Positions 45,343-57,510 of a stretch of 64,000 bases of DNA are shown here, one piece after another. The translations under genes and the position numbers were made by a program. The notes below the pieces were generated by a model. It was not told the DNA's origin. It searched no databases and saw only the letters and a list, made by a program, of their open reading frames with translations. Source of the stretch: Acorus gramineus (Eukaryota; Streptophyta; Magnoliopsida; Acorales; Acoraceae); the NCBI GenBank assembly GCA_030737835.1, contig CM060850.1, forward strand, positions 957,788-1,021,787, given 5' to 3'. Positions within the stretch are counted from its first letter, which is position 1, and each line of letters starts with the position of its first letter.

Positions 45343-46574
45343 TTGGTGTCAAGTATGCAACTTGTATCTTGTAAGGATTGGGTCGGGATTGTATTAAGAA
45401 ATTCCAAGCATAGAAAATGAGGTTAGCTTAGATTTGGATTGAGACTGTGGATAACATGACTCAATTAGTAAACCCATGCTTTCACAAATTAATAATATGC
45501 ATCTCTAGGGGTCTAGGTTAGCGTCAAATTGGTTGAAGTTCATGTTGTTCAAATAAGTCTATCAATTATTTAAAAAAATTTACGTGATTAATTCTCTATT
45601 GGATTTGAAAATGAAAATTTAGATAATTTTATTAGAATGTTGGAATTTAAATACCTATTTAGATATCATATATTATATCTGAATAGACTTAGATATGAAT
45701 TGAAGTGTTAGAGCATCCACTCAAAAAAGAAAAAATACATCCGAATGAGAAAAATATTACATTATATATTATATTAAATATTTTTAAATTTATAGTAATG
45801 AAAAAATAAAAGTTTTAAAGAAATATTATGATATCTAAGACAAAATAGTTCCTTTGCAATCTGAATGCGAAAACAAAATTTTCATATATAAATAGTTTAT
45901 AAGAATGTAACTTGCACACATAATCACTAGAAAAAGAAAAAGAAAACTTGCATACAAAATAAAAAAAATAACAACCCAACCCATTGGATTTTAATTAAGC
46001 TTGTACTCAAATTGAAAGTCTAATCGTATAAATACCTTGAATCCAATTTTTTTTTTTTAATTCTGAGTCACATGATTATGAGAATTATTGGAATTTTTTA
46101 GACCGCCATAATGTATCCAATTGAACCGATTTGGCCTATGTTTTTATTTTTTCCCCTTGATTGGTAATGGGAAAGTCATGTTACTAATGAAAAAAGAAAC
46201 AAGATTTATAATTACAAATATTTTACAGAGGTTGCACACAGATTACACATATGTTTGTTTGTTAAAACTTATAAGTTATATAATATATCTTGTAGTTTAA
46301 GATAAACTGTTGCATGTAGAATGCTTGTTCAACTTACTAAAGATTATTTAAATTTTTAAAAATAATCTTTAAAAAATCATAATCTAACAGTTAGGTCACT
46401 AAAGCTTTTGGGATCAGACCTAACGTAACATTTTATTTAGTTTTTATTTTGGACACAAATAGTGCAACAAAAAAATCGTTTTATGAGATTGAGGACAGAC
46501 GTGTGTCCCTAATTATCTCAAAATCTCAATTGTTTATTATGTAATACAATATATGTCATTTTACAACTGATATT
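45343..46574. other. Intergenic AT-rich region
   Basis: No gene or structured repeat recognised; poly-T at 46048-46059. Confidence 0.5.
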
Positions 46575-47537
46575 TAGGGTGTGTTTGTGCACAAAATGAA
46601 AAAGAAAATGAAAACCAATTTTTACGGTGTTTGTGCATTTGGTGAAAAAAAATTCCGTCACTTTCTCTCAAATTATCATTATCACATATGAGGAAGGGAA
46701 ATTTTTTCTTGATCACTTTTTCAAATAAGATAAAATAAGAGGGAGAAAGTGATGAAAATTCTTTTTCCTCTTGTTTGACATAAACATTATATTTTTTTTT
46801 AGAAAATTAATTAGGGGTTCATGTGGTCACTCGTCCATTATTTTTAGGTCCTTAGAAGTTTTCAAATTTTTAGGTCTATAAGGGGGTGAAAAATTATCTT
46901 TAGGTCATTCCAACCGGATGTTGTCAAAAAAATATTGAAAATAACCCTCCTTCCAATTATTTTAGTAGACTATTAACACTTTTCAACATATTATTAAATA
47001 TCTCCCATATACTATTAACACTCTCTAGTATATCGTTAACATTCTCATAAAATCCCTCCCCTCCCTCCCTCAATTATTTCAATACATTGTAAATACTTCC
47101 CACTATATTGTTAAGTATCTCCAGTACATTGGTAACACTTCTCATTACATTTTTAGCATTCGCATAATTGAGCGAGAGCATTTTTGATATTTTTTAATAT
47201 CATTTGGTTGGAGAGATTTAAAAATAATTTTTCACTGTCATAAGGACCTAAAAAAACTAAAAAAAATTTAAGGACCTAAAAATAATAGATGGATACAAAT
47301 GGTCATTACAAATGGTCCGAATTTATGAGTAAAGAAAAAACAAAAAAACAAAACAGAAGGATGGAGGTTAGCGAAGTCCTGCACCACTAGTCTCCTCAAA
47401 GCCAGGTGACTTCCCTTCCAGGGGAGCAGGTACATGGCACGTGAGCTTTGCGCCGCCCTAGATTTTTGAATGGTCAAATGAATGTTTTTTTTATTTTATA
47501 TCACTTTGTCTCACTTTTTATTTGACACAAACACACC
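46575..47537. mobile_element. MITE with GGTGTGTTTGTG ends, carrying a nested insertion
   Basis: The left end ttagggtgtgtttgtgc and right end gacacaaacacacct are inverted matches over about 12 bases. Inside the left end a second inverted pair (ggtgtttgtgcatttggtga near 46627; ttgtttgacataaacatta near 46775) suggests a composite. The stretch 46805-47320 belongs to a separate nested element. A related fragment lies at 10192-10505. The target duplication was not resolved. Confidence 0.5.
46805..47320. mobile_element. Foldback MITE nested in the previous element
   Basis: Left arm: tggtcactcgtccattattt, ttaggtccttaga, gtgaaaaattatctttaggt, ccaaccggatg. The right arm is the inverted form: tcatttggttggagagattt, aaaaataatttttcact, aaggacctaaaaataataga, tggatac..atggtca. 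In the middle, short direct repeats of 'acta(t/c)taaca(c)t(t/c)tc..cata(t)ta' (about 46965-47160) recur every 30-35 bases. Confidence 0.65.
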
Positions 47538-48629
47538 TTTTCTGACTACTCCAGGTGCTCAAGATGTGAACAAGTTAGTGAGCCTATGACTGATGCAAGT
47601 GACTTGAGTTTGAAATAACGCAAGTGGACTGGTTCAGAAGTTGGGGTCGCTTTTGTACATTAAATGAAACTCGTCTCATATTTCTTTGGTCCAAGGAGAA
47701 TCAAAAACTTTTCTACCTCCCTTAGCTTGTTTTAATTTCCAAGAACATGAGATCCTCATTTGTTTAAACACGAGATCCTCATTTGTTTAAACACGAGAAA
47801 ATCTGACGTTGATTGTTCCTGCCCTTCTGAAGTTGATTGGTTAATTTGTTCATTATTAAGGCGTGTTGCAGGTGCATTGAAATGGGTGGTGATAATGGAA
47901 TGGAAAAGGACATACATGAGGATGGTTTGGGCTGTTAGGGGGCCAGTGGGAGGCCTCAGAACATGCATGCATGAATCTTGCTTTCTCATTTATTTTAGAT
48001 TTTTAGTGGTCTCGAGGGTTTCTTTGAAAAGAGTACTGATCAATTATCAAAGTTACGTTTAATGTTTTGGACACGTACTTTAGTTTTAATAAAATTTGAC
48101 AGTGTGCCTACCTTTTGATAAAAAAAAATGATCAAAGAATCCCATGTGGTCCATTGCTAAATAAATAATGCAAATGCACACATTTGGATTAATTGGAATC
48201 TGAATATATATAGAACAGTTGAAATTTGTGTTCAGTTCGGTTTTTAAAATTTCCATTCATTCATGTGAAAATCTAGTTCAGATCCTTTGTGTGACCATCA
48301 CAGAATTTCTCGAGTTCGGTGGTCCAATGGGCGTCTGATATGGATACAAAAAAAAAAAAAAAATGAAAATGCTATTCGTGTTTTTGATGTTATTTACTAA
48401 AAAATAAAAATATAAAAAAAAAATCACGCACAAACACACCTTGTATATATTATAGCAAAATTTTGAAGGAAGGCCTTTATAGTTGAAAAATCTAATTTTT
48501 TATTATGCTCTTTTCAATTTTTGGTCCTATGTAAGTGGAATTGGTGATGGTCAGAGGGATCAAGGTATAATTGTGACAATGGACGAGACAAGAGCCTTTC
48601 TAAATTTTCGTATATTTGTCATATTAATT
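47538..48629. other. Intergenic region
   Basis: A 23-base direct repeat (gagatcctcatttgtttaaa with cac) lies at about 47750-47795. Open frames 47756-47989 minus and 47760-48062 plus are complementary shadows without a recognised domain. Poly-A at 48349-48363. Confidence 0.5.
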
Positions 48630-48658
48630 ATTGGAAAAAATCTATATAACCCTGTAAT

Positions 48659-49146
48659 TAAGCCTGTCAATCGGACGGATACGGATCGGATATGTCAATA
48701 TCCATATCCTAACTTTCGGATTCGGATACAGATATTAATTTTCGGATTCGGATCCCTTCGGATACGGATCGGATACGGATTTTTTTCGGATAATTGACAT
48801 GTTTGAATATTAACATTAATTTGGATAATCAAGTGATATTTTAGAAAAACATCAAAATTAAAATTAAGATTTTAAGGCTTATTATCTCTTTCAGATATCA
48901 TACATTGAAAATTTAATAGTATTATAATATATTATCTTAGTGATTAATCATACAAGATAACAATATGGACAATATATAATACAAATATATATATTTTTAT
49001 AATATATGTCGGATACGGATATTTTTCGGATCGGATAGACTGATATCCATATCCGCACTCCGGATCTTCGAATATCGGATATTTTTTATTTTTCGGATAC
49101 GGATTCGGATCGGATTCGGATTTTTTTCGGATAATTGACAGGCTTA
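48659..49146. mobile_element. Non-autonomous hAT element packed with TCGGATACGGAT motifs
   Basis: Perfect 8-bp duplication cctgtaat (48651-48658 and 49147-49154) and perfect 13-bp terminal inverted repeats taagcctgtcaat / attgacaggctta. Both subterminal regions (48670-48795 and 49005-49135) are dense arrays of cggatacggat, ttcggattcggat and ggatcggat, with a plain AT-rich centre. It is 488 bp. The open frame at 48483-48797 runs through the left array and its Arg/Ile-rich translation (IRIQILIFGFGSLRIRIGYG) is an artefact of the repeats. Confidence 0.88.
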
Positions 49147-49517
49147 CCTGTAATTTGCTCGAAATCCATATAACGCCTGATTTTTTTAAAAATTCATATA
49201 GCCTCCGAGTTAAATTTTTGTTGACAGATAATAAACATTAAATTTGTTAAACCTGACTGAAAACACAGTATATCAAAATACCTTATAATGTGTTAAACAT
49301 GCATAAAATCTTATGTAAATAACGATCTTATCTCTCCTAATAAGGTTTTTATAATCTATTTGAACAGGTAAAATCGTAATTTATAAAGAGTTTTATGCAT
49401 TTTTAATACATTGTAGGGTGTTTTTGGTATGCTGTGTTTTCAATCAAGGTTAACCAAGGAAAGTATTCACAGAATATTCTTATTTGTTAACAAAAGTTCA
49501 ACTCAGGAGGCTATAAG

Positions 49518-49901
49518 CAACGGCGGCGCCACATATAACGGGTGATGTCAATTGACATGCATCATCACATTTAAAAAAAAAAAAAAAACCAAACTACTAT
49601 TGTCACCCTTTCAAATCATGGTAATCCAACCCACCAGTTCATCAACCCATCAGTTGTCCCTGCCTGGCCCAAATTTTATAATCAAAATCCTTATTGTAAA
49701 AGTTCAAATATTGGAAATCTTTCATCTCATTCATTTCTTTGATAGTTTATTTTTTATTAATGTAAGTTGTTGTTCTATTTTCAAAAGAAAATTTTACGTT
49801 TTTGATAAATATATGATAAGAGTACATTTTTTGAAAATTTTGTAGAATTTATTTTTGTAATTGACCTCATCTATAAAAAAAATTCTGAAACCGCCACTGT
49901 G
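49518..49901. mobile_element. Small element with CAACGGCGGCG / CGCCACTGTG ends
   Basis: Ends caacggcggcgccac and aaccgccactgtg are imperfect inverted repeats resembling the CAGTGGCGGA(G/T)CC ends of a widespread plant hAT group. Flanking 8-mers gctataag and cctatagg agree at 6 of 8. A perfect 12-bp palindrome tgtcaattgaca lies just inside. The open frame 49552-49845 is not recognisable. Confidence 0.5.
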
Positions 49902-49968
49902 CCTATAGGTGTTTCAAAGGGTTATATGGATTTCATACAATTTACATGAGATTATTTAAATTTTTCCA

Positions 49969-51430
49969 TTAATTATTATATCACAACTGAAAATAATTAA
50001 GTTGTATTTATTAAGTATCCTTTACTAATCTACACTTACCATATCGAACAAAATCCCCACCAAATATTTGACAGTGCATGAACCTTTTGATTGGGCAGAG
50101 GATTAGTGTTCTGCTGCTGAATGATGGGTCTGGCCTTTATTGATTGAGTTTGCACTGGGAGTGGTCAAGAGGCCTGCCAATTATATAAGCATGCCCACCA
50201 CTTTAGTAGTATATATGATCCGTACTGATTCAACCCAATCAGGACTTAAAAGAGAAGTCGTCACACACACCATTGTTAATGCTTCTCCCTTCAACATGTT
50301 CTTCATGACATCCCCCATTCCACTTCAATAATTGCCATCATTTTCTTGCTGAACTGATCCCCTCCTTTTTGTGATCGGATATACGTCTATATATCCCATA
50401 TTTGCTGAACAAATGATATGTAGTTGCGGACTTTTTACGTACCCCTGGATAATATTTTATATGTTCTTTAGGATAAGAACTTTAATTTGCGTCTCCACCA
50501 CGTACCAAAGGACAATGTTTTACATGATGCAGATGAGGGTGAATAGTTCATATACATTTTTTTTAACAATTTTTCCCTGATTGTGCACGACATCTAGTCA
50601 CAGAAGTAGACATTTTCTCTTGGCTACCCCTGAAGAATGAGGTTCAAATTTCAATTCGAACGTGTGGGCTGTGACATGGGGTGCTTGATTGTGAAACTTG
50701 TTTACAGTTGATTAGGTAACCAGTTTACCAAGTCAAATGAATAATCATGTTGTCTTTAGTATTCATATTGGCCAAATATCTACCTATCATGACCCGAACT
50801 ATCATGTATACATAGTCAATGTGTTCCAATTAGTGTGTCTAAGTTTAAATATTCAATTATAAATATAGACTGATTACTGACGCACCATCCACCTCTAGGT
50901 TATGTTTTACATGAAGGCCAGGCTTGGCTACCATTGATTTAGCCAACTTAGAAATAATGTTTGACTGGCCCATTTTTTAGTCCTATTTTTAGTTTTCAGG
51001 GTATGTACCTTTATTTACAAAGTAAAAAAACTCTTGTGTAAATGTATACACATTGCATAAATGCACAAGGCACGGCTTGTAGATTGGATATAAAGTTGAT
51101 CTATTATGGTCCCTAATGAATGGAAAATGTTACTTTCACTCTCGTTTGAGCAATGCCAATTTTTAGTTTTATATGGTTTTTAAGATTAACATTAGATTAT
51201 TTTAAATGGGCTCCGAACAATCAAAACATATAGCAAATTGTAAAATTACCTAATTAAAATACAAAATACATACTCCGATCCACTGTCTCATGTATATTCT
51301 ATTATGAAAATTTTAAAAACATGCGTTCAATTAAATAGAATACGTATATAAAAAGAATATAATGTGCTCCATTGGTAAGTATATATAATTTTTTAAAAAA
51401 ATCAAAGGCCGGCCTTATTATGTTTTAATT
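49969..51430. other. Intergenic region
   Basis: No gene recognised. gaggttcaaatttcaattcg near 50638 resembles a degenerate tRNA box B but lacks a box A partner. Confidence 0.5.
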
Positions 51431-51800
51431 TTGAAATGATAACATTACATGTAATCTTTTTTCAATCTCAATTTCAATCTACACGTGTTATAATTTTTTT
51501 TTAAAGAATAATGATACATCTAGTCCATTTTTCAGCCTTAAATCTAGTCTACAAATCTTTTGAATTTCTCAAAAATTATATACATCATCTAATGAGATAT
51601 ATGTTTTTATAAAAAATGAAACATATGCACCAATGAATTGAATGAATCATTTATAAAAAAGATAAAAAGAATTATCGAAGCATATACTTCGTTAAAGTAA
51701 ATATTCCAATGAGTTGCATGAATGCATTTCTAGAACACATAAAAATTGTTTTTATTGAAACATATAATTGGTTAATATGAATACATGTTCTACTTATTCT
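51431..51800. mobile_element. MITE, same family as 728-1003 (copy 5, possibly two overlapping copies)
   Basis: Two left-end-like segments occur in a row (gataacattacatgtaatct with ttcaatctcaatttcaatct at 51437, and catttttcagccttaaatct, agtctac at 51524), followed by the family interior (catctaatgagatatatg, caatgaattgaatgaa, gcatatacttcg). One copy may have inserted into another. It ends shortly before the superoxide dismutase leader. Confidence 0.5.
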
Positions 51801-51972
51801 CTGTCAGTCCATTTAGCATTTAATGGCAACAAGTTGGAGGAGACGGTGGCCCACGGGCCTTAAACTACAGGACTGGTGGCTCGTGTTGTTTTGGCCCATA
51901 CATCAAAACCAAGCCCGACGACCTGTGAAAAGGGTAGAAGGGACTCGGTCACATCTTCACAACCAGATAGAA

Positions 51973-54900
51973 ATGGCATTCCTAAACACTTCTCCCACAC
52001 ATTCCACAACGATCAACCTTCTCTCCTCCCATTCTTTCAGTCAACTCAAGCTTCCCAAACCTTCTCTGGTAAGTCTCTCTGAATTTATGTTTTTTTTTTT
52101 TTTAAAAAAAAAAACAAATTTGTGTAATGTTTGTGTGTTGACTGTTCGACGAAAGTTCCGAGTGAAGAAAAAAATTGGGCTGGTGTCGGTGTCTGGTGGT
52201 TGGTCGTCTTTGACGCGAAGTGTAGAACATGCGATTCATGTGTTGTTGATTTGGGCATCGTCGTGCATTTCATTTTGAATCTTGGGTTTGATTTGGATTG
52301 AATTTTAACTGCCCCAAGAGGATAAATTTTCGATTTTGATGATGATCATTTCTATGGTGGTCGACTGTGTTTGTTTTTTTTTTTACTTTTATGAAAGAGA
52401 TGGTAGTGTCACCACATTTATTGGAGTGGGAAGACTTATCAATGTGAAATCAATGGAAAGGAAGAGTGAGAGTGGGAATATGACACCAGATGTGTCTCAT
52501 CCATTCCCCACTCAAAGCACAATGAACTTTACCCTACATGAAAAGAGAACTCCCCTTGCCCATAAGAAATCCTCACATTTTTTATGCGCGTTGATAGTAT
52601 GGTCGTTCCACTCTTTCCAGTGTTTTCTGCACAAATTGCATGATTGAGGAAGACCGATTGGCCAAATAGACATGGACAGACTAGTCGGGATTCCGTTCAA
52701 CCATAGATTCCACATGAAAGCTTATACTTTAACTGGTAGCACATCACTTCTTTAAAGAGAATGGATCGTATCCACTCGTCCACTGAGAGGCTGGAAACAC
52801 ACCCAAGGTGTAGAGAATTCCCCATCAGACCCCTTCTTCTAGAGAACATCTAACAACCTCAGGGCATAGAGCATGTCTCTGCAGCAAGGACATTAACCTC
52901 GGAGTTTTTTTTTTTTTTTAAAAAAAAAAGACCCGTGTATCAAAGTAGAGAAGACGAAAAAATGCACACACATTCCCTTCACACACCCCCCCCCCCCCCC
53001 CAAAAAAAAAAAAAAAAAAGAAATAACCGTTTAGCTCGACCCTTGTTTCCATTCGTAGTGGAAACAATGTTTTGATCATCATACAACTTTGATGCTGTAG
53101 TTCTTCCGTAATATGTGGAAACCGAAACGCAACACATAAAACCCAACAGTTTCTTCTGAATCTTGGACACCACACAGTAGTACCCTCCTATCATTGATGT
53201 TGACTTGAGTGTTAAAAGTTTGTGATTCATGACCCTACACTTCCAAATCATGTTTGATAAAAAATTTGTTAACTTAAAGCAAATTTATGGAAGTTTCCAA
53301 TTGCACTGATTGTATGTGTACTACCCCATGAGTTGATCTATAACTATAAGGAAATTCACGATATAATCTCCAGATTGACAAGTATTGTTTATTGAGCTTT
53401 AAAAATTTCCTGGCTTGCATGTTTTAATGCATCTGGGCAGCTCCTAAAAACCTGAGTCAGATTGATTGGTTCAGGTTGGTGATATCTACAAATTTGGTAA
53501 ATTTGGCCAGAACGTAGAATTGCAATTTTTTTCCCACTGCATTATGACTATTTGATCATCTGGTTTCTTAAAAGTTAGTTATTGTAGGGGTGTGAAGAAA
53601 CATTTTGTCCGTAAAATACAAAAGAATTAAGATACTTTTAGATGACAAGATGACTAGATGCAGATGAATTGCTAGACTGACTAGCATTTTCTATCTCATC
53701 TATTAAGTTAGATTATACAGTAAATTAAACAGATCCATGGATATTGAAACTTGCATGTGTGATTGGCATCTGCATGTCTATTTTGTAATGGTATTCATTT
53801 GTTTTATCTTGCTATTTTTATGTTATTATGCTCTCAAATTTTTTGTCATGCGATTCTTGGTTCATCATTCTCCTGCACCATCTGCAGGGGAGAAGACATA
53901 TTCCTCAAGCACTGAAAGCCTCTAAGGTTCTTTCTTTCTATGGTCTGACAACCCCTCCATATGATATTGTAAGTGACGATTTTGATCCTTTCCGGATTAT
54001 CATTTAAGTCTTTGCCCTAGTATGCTATCTTATTTATTCTTTTAAATTTTAAGGATGCTTTGGAACCTCACATGAGCCAGCGTACATTGGAAGTGCACTG
54101 GGGGAAATATCACAGGGATTATGTGGATGGCTTGAATAAACAACTAGAGAACAGCCCTCTCTATGGCCACACAATGGAGGAACTTGTTAAAATAACCTAC
54201 AACAATGGAAATCCATTGCCAGAATTCAACAATGCTGCACAGGTGATGTAAATGATGCAAAGGACTATGGTTCCATATTGTCTGTTTGTTCATTTTCTCA
54301 CAGGTTTTTATCATAAAGATTAGAGAGTAGTTGGAGGTATAAAAGCTTAACTATGTGGTTGTTTCCATGACATGTCAGTGGTCTAAATCAAAATGGTTTA
54401 TTCGTGGATGCAAATGCAGTATATTGTTCTTTAGAAACAATTCACTAATATGTTTTTTATTGATGTATGGGTCATTAATTTATTATTAAATTTTGTTTGC
54501 TAAGTGTGAAAGTTGTTGATTTCAGGTTTGGAACCATGACTTTTTTTGGGAATCCATGCAACCAGATGGTGGTAAAATGCCTTGGGGTGGTTTACTCCAG
54601 CAGATTGAAAAAGATTTTGGCTCCTTTGATAAATTCAAAGAAGAGTTTGTAGAAGCAGCCCTGACACTTTTTGGATCTGGCTGGGTGTGGCTTGTTTGTG
54701 AGTTACTTCAGACTCATCTGGCTGTCATATAATTTCAAATTCGATTTTCCAAGTGATCATAACTTGACTTTTGTGGTTCTTGCACTCTTGTATTTGTCTT
54801 TGTCTCATCGATGCAAGTCATATGGGGCATCGACTTTGTCAAAATTAGTCTTTTCCAACTGATAATATTGAATGCATAATCTTAGTGGACTCATGATAGT

Positions 54901-55564
54901 GGTTTCTGTTATTTCAGTGAAGAAGAAGGAGAAGAGGCTCACAGTAATTAAAACATCAAATGCAGTTAGTCCGCTTGTTTGGGGTGATATTGTATGTATA
55001 CGTTTCCAATCAGTCTCTCTTAAAAGTCTGTGTTGACTCTTCTATCTTGATAATCTTCAATCTCTTTCTAATCAATTGCATTCTCTCTGCAGCCAATCCT
55101 TGCTCTTGACATGTGGGAGGTAGATACTAAGATCTATTTGTCTCATTCCATTCTTTAGTATTAAAATGTTTTTATATGCATGTGATGACCATCATTTGAA
55201 TCTCATCTCTTTTTTCTTTTCCAATGAATGCAGCATGCTTATTATCAAGACTATAAGGTATGATCTAAACTATATCATGATCTCCCTCTATCATTGTTTC
55301 TGAAGCTTGTATGCTTACAATATAGCCATGCTAAACATCCCATATTTACATCAAATTAAAAACAGCCCCTTGTATAACAATATTATGCCCTTATTATGTC
55401 AAATAAGATTTATTGAACGTGTTGTCTATGTGACACAGGACGACAGGGTAAAGTACGTGAATACGTTCATGAACCACCTGGTTTCATGGCACGCAGCGAC
55501 GGTCCGGATGGCACGTGCAGAATCCTTCGTGAATCTTGGTGAGCCCAAGATTCCCGTGGCGTGA
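51973..55564 (+). CDS. FSD3: Plastid iron superoxide dismutase, FSD3 type (PAP4)
   Basis: Eight exons in one frame: 51973-52068, 53888-53968, 54054-54242, 54526-54697, 54918-54991, 55093-55119, 55234-55257 and 55439-55564, giving 262 residues; all introns are GT..AG. It converts superoxide to hydrogen peroxide and oxygen. Residues 1 to about 45 are Ser/Thr/Leu-rich with few acids, as in a chloroplast transit peptide. The mature part starts near [11 protein letters not shown]. Metal ligands of Fe/Mn-SODs are all present: His74 (EVHWGKYH), His126 (VWNHDFFW), Asp210 and His214 (DMWEHAYY). FFWESMQP supports iron. The C-terminus [11 protein letters not shown] matches FSD3 rather than FSD2, which has a long acidic tail. 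In Arabidopsis FSD3 (with FSD2) sits in plastid nucleoids with the plastid-encoded RNA polymerase. The first intron is long (1.8 kb) and the exon 1 start is the best upstream ATG giving a transit peptide; no ATG exists early in exon 2. Confidence 0.93.
52069..53887 (+). other. First intron of the superoxide dismutase gene, with repeat debris
   Basis: It starts gtaagt and ends ctgcag. It contains two T/A fold-back homopolymer tracts (52089-52113 and 52908-52929) and a C16 run directly followed by A18 (52986-53019). A balanced-composition stretch, 52770-52900 (cactgagaggctggaaacac, cctcagggcatagagcatgt), looks like captured or transposon-derived sequence. The short open frames are not coding. 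Confidence 0.6.
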
Positions 55565-56203
55565 ATCCATCCTATTCTCCTCTGCATCGGACGGTGCAGA
55601 TCCTACTGTCTTTGTATACTGAAAGAGAGTTGTATTAGATGGCACCCACTGATGAAATTTTGTGGCAAAGTGGTGTTGTATTTACAGTTTTATTTCATCA
55701 GTTCTATTTATTTGATAGCGCTTCCGTCAACTCTCATCCATGTTCATGTTAGGAGATGTGGATAATTTATGTTTGAGCGATGATACAGCCCGTTTTGCAG
55801 CCCACGCTATGATAGTGAAGTATGTATTGCGCTATTGTGGTGTATGTGGTTCTATCGTAATATATGGTATAAAATTTTTTTATTATTTTTTTAATATGAA
55901 AAAAAATATACTAATGTATCTAATATATATTTTATTTCATATAATAGCAACCATCCTTGTTTTGGATTGAAATTGGGGCATTAAAAGGGTTGGACACATC
56001 AATTCCTTTTATTTATCTAACTAGAACTAATGGTTATTTGGAGAACTTGTCTACGCGAAGGTCTAAAAGTGCCTACGTGATACTTATTTTCCTACTCAAT
56101 GGAATTTGTGTAAGATATTGAAGCCTCGAAATTGTTGGGACCATCATTCTTAATGTAAGGCGATATAATACTAGAGGAAAATGATATGTCCGACACTTGT
56201 GCA
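55565..56203. other. 3' UTR and downstream region of the superoxide dismutase gene
   Basis: The first 150-200 bases after the stop are of balanced composition and likely 3' UTR. The remainder is AT-rich with no gene. Confidence 0.5.
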
Positions 56204-56211
56204 GACCTTGC

Positions 56212-56929
56212 CAGGGTCGGCCGTGAGCATAGGCAACCAAGACAGTTGTCTAGGACTCCCACATTTGGACCCTTAAATCTTAAAAAAAATATTTATCCCT
56301 AATTTATTGGGATTTTTATTTTGTTATTATTTTTTGAATATTTATCTTATATTTAAAAACTTATCCATATTTGTAGTTTAGTTCTTTGGTTTCTATTTAA
56401 TTGTGATTTGGTTTTATCTATTATTTGATTTGATTTATAAAAATGAAACATTAGTTTTTTTCTTTTTCATTTATCTTCGGTACTTTTTTATTTTTTTTAT
56501 TTTTTCATTCCTTATCTGATTGGGGGTTTGTGTTTTATTATTGGTTAATATTTATTTTATTTCCATTTTATTTGTGTGATTTAAAAAAAAAAAATTCATC
56601 TTAGCCGGTTTACAAGTTATTTTTCATATCATATTTATATATATTTCCATTTTTTTTATTTGTTATGTTTATTTTTTTATATATTTTATTCAAAAAATTT
56701 TATTTGATTATAATTTATCTTTTATTTTTAAAAAATTCAATATTTTCTCTTTGCATTTCATTTAGTCTTGTTTGCCCCTTTCTATTAGTCTTAGTAGTTA
56801 AAAAAATAAAAATAAAAAAATTTTAAATTTTTTATTATAGGAGGAAAAAAAATATATTATTTTAGGGGCCCTATTTCAAGATTTCGCCTAGGACCACATT
56901 TTTTTTAGTCACTTTCAGGGCCGGCCCTG
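56212..56929. mobile_element. Non-autonomous hAT element with CAGGGCCGGCCCTG ends
   Basis: Perfect 8-bp target duplication gaccttgc at 56204-56211 and 56930-56937. Ends cagggtcggccgtg and cagggccggccctg match at 12 of 14 (the right end is itself a perfect palindrome). Further inverted similarity inside: gtctaggactccc against cgcctaggaccac. It is 718 bp, and the interior is T-rich and non-coding. This end type is frequent in plant hAT elements. Confidence 0.88.
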
Positions 56930-57269
56930 GACCTTGCAATCCATATTGATTTTTTTTTTAATAAAAAATTATTTTACACTCTCCCATTGAAATAAATACA
57001 GTTATTTAAAATGAATTATATACTGAAATATATTAACGTTTTTTTTTTCATACGGAAAAAATGATTAAAAAAATTTGAGTCATACTATGATAGAAACCCA
57101 CTACGTTATTATAGTGCATGAGACTATAAAATGGATCGCAAAACAGATTGAATATTAGTGTTCAATACTCAGACAATGGTATGGGTTTTCACCAATTACA
57201 TGTGGCCCATTATGGGCGTGATGGGTTGGCTAATAAAAATGAAAATTGGAACACTCAGTTATTTTTACC

Positions 57270-57510
57270 AACTAAAACTCAAACCACACAAGTTTTCATT
57301 TTTTTTTTAATATAAACATCATCTAATGATATATATGCTTTGATAAAAAGTATATATTGTTCTACTTTGAATTGAATTAACCCATTTTTAATAAGTGTAA
57401 GAAATTATTTAACGAAATATATATATCGTTTAAAGAAGTATATGTTTCATTAAATTTTTAATCAGATATGTAGAACTGTATTTTGAACTGTAAAAAAAAC
57501 TGAATATAAC
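57270..57510. mobile_element. MITE, same family as 728-1003 (copy 6, diverged)
   Basis: Family phrases catctaatgatatatatgc, gaattgaattaaccc, agaagtatatgtttcatt and a right end with tgaactgtaaaaaaaactga. The left end is poorly preserved. Confidence 0.45.

Larger units (their letters stand above)
48630..49968. mobile_element. Foldback-type element hosting two further insertions
   Basis: The left arm ttggaaaaaatctatataac, then (after the hAT insertion) gaaatccatataacgcc; the right arm is the inverse of this: gggttatatggatttcatac, aatttacatgagattattta, aatttttcc. Between them, 'ttgttgacagataataaaca' and 'ttatttgttaacaaaagttc' form a second inverted pair. The hAT element 48659-49146 sits in the left arm and another element (49518-49901) in the right arm. 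Confidence 0.6.

Noticed and set aside
48483..48797. 104-residue plus frame
   Set aside because: It runs through the hAT subterminal GGAT array; the translation merely reflects that repeat.
52986..53019. C16 directly followed by A18 in the superoxide dismutase intron
   Set aside because: Simple homopolymers, possibly sequencing or assembly noise; no biological claim is justified.
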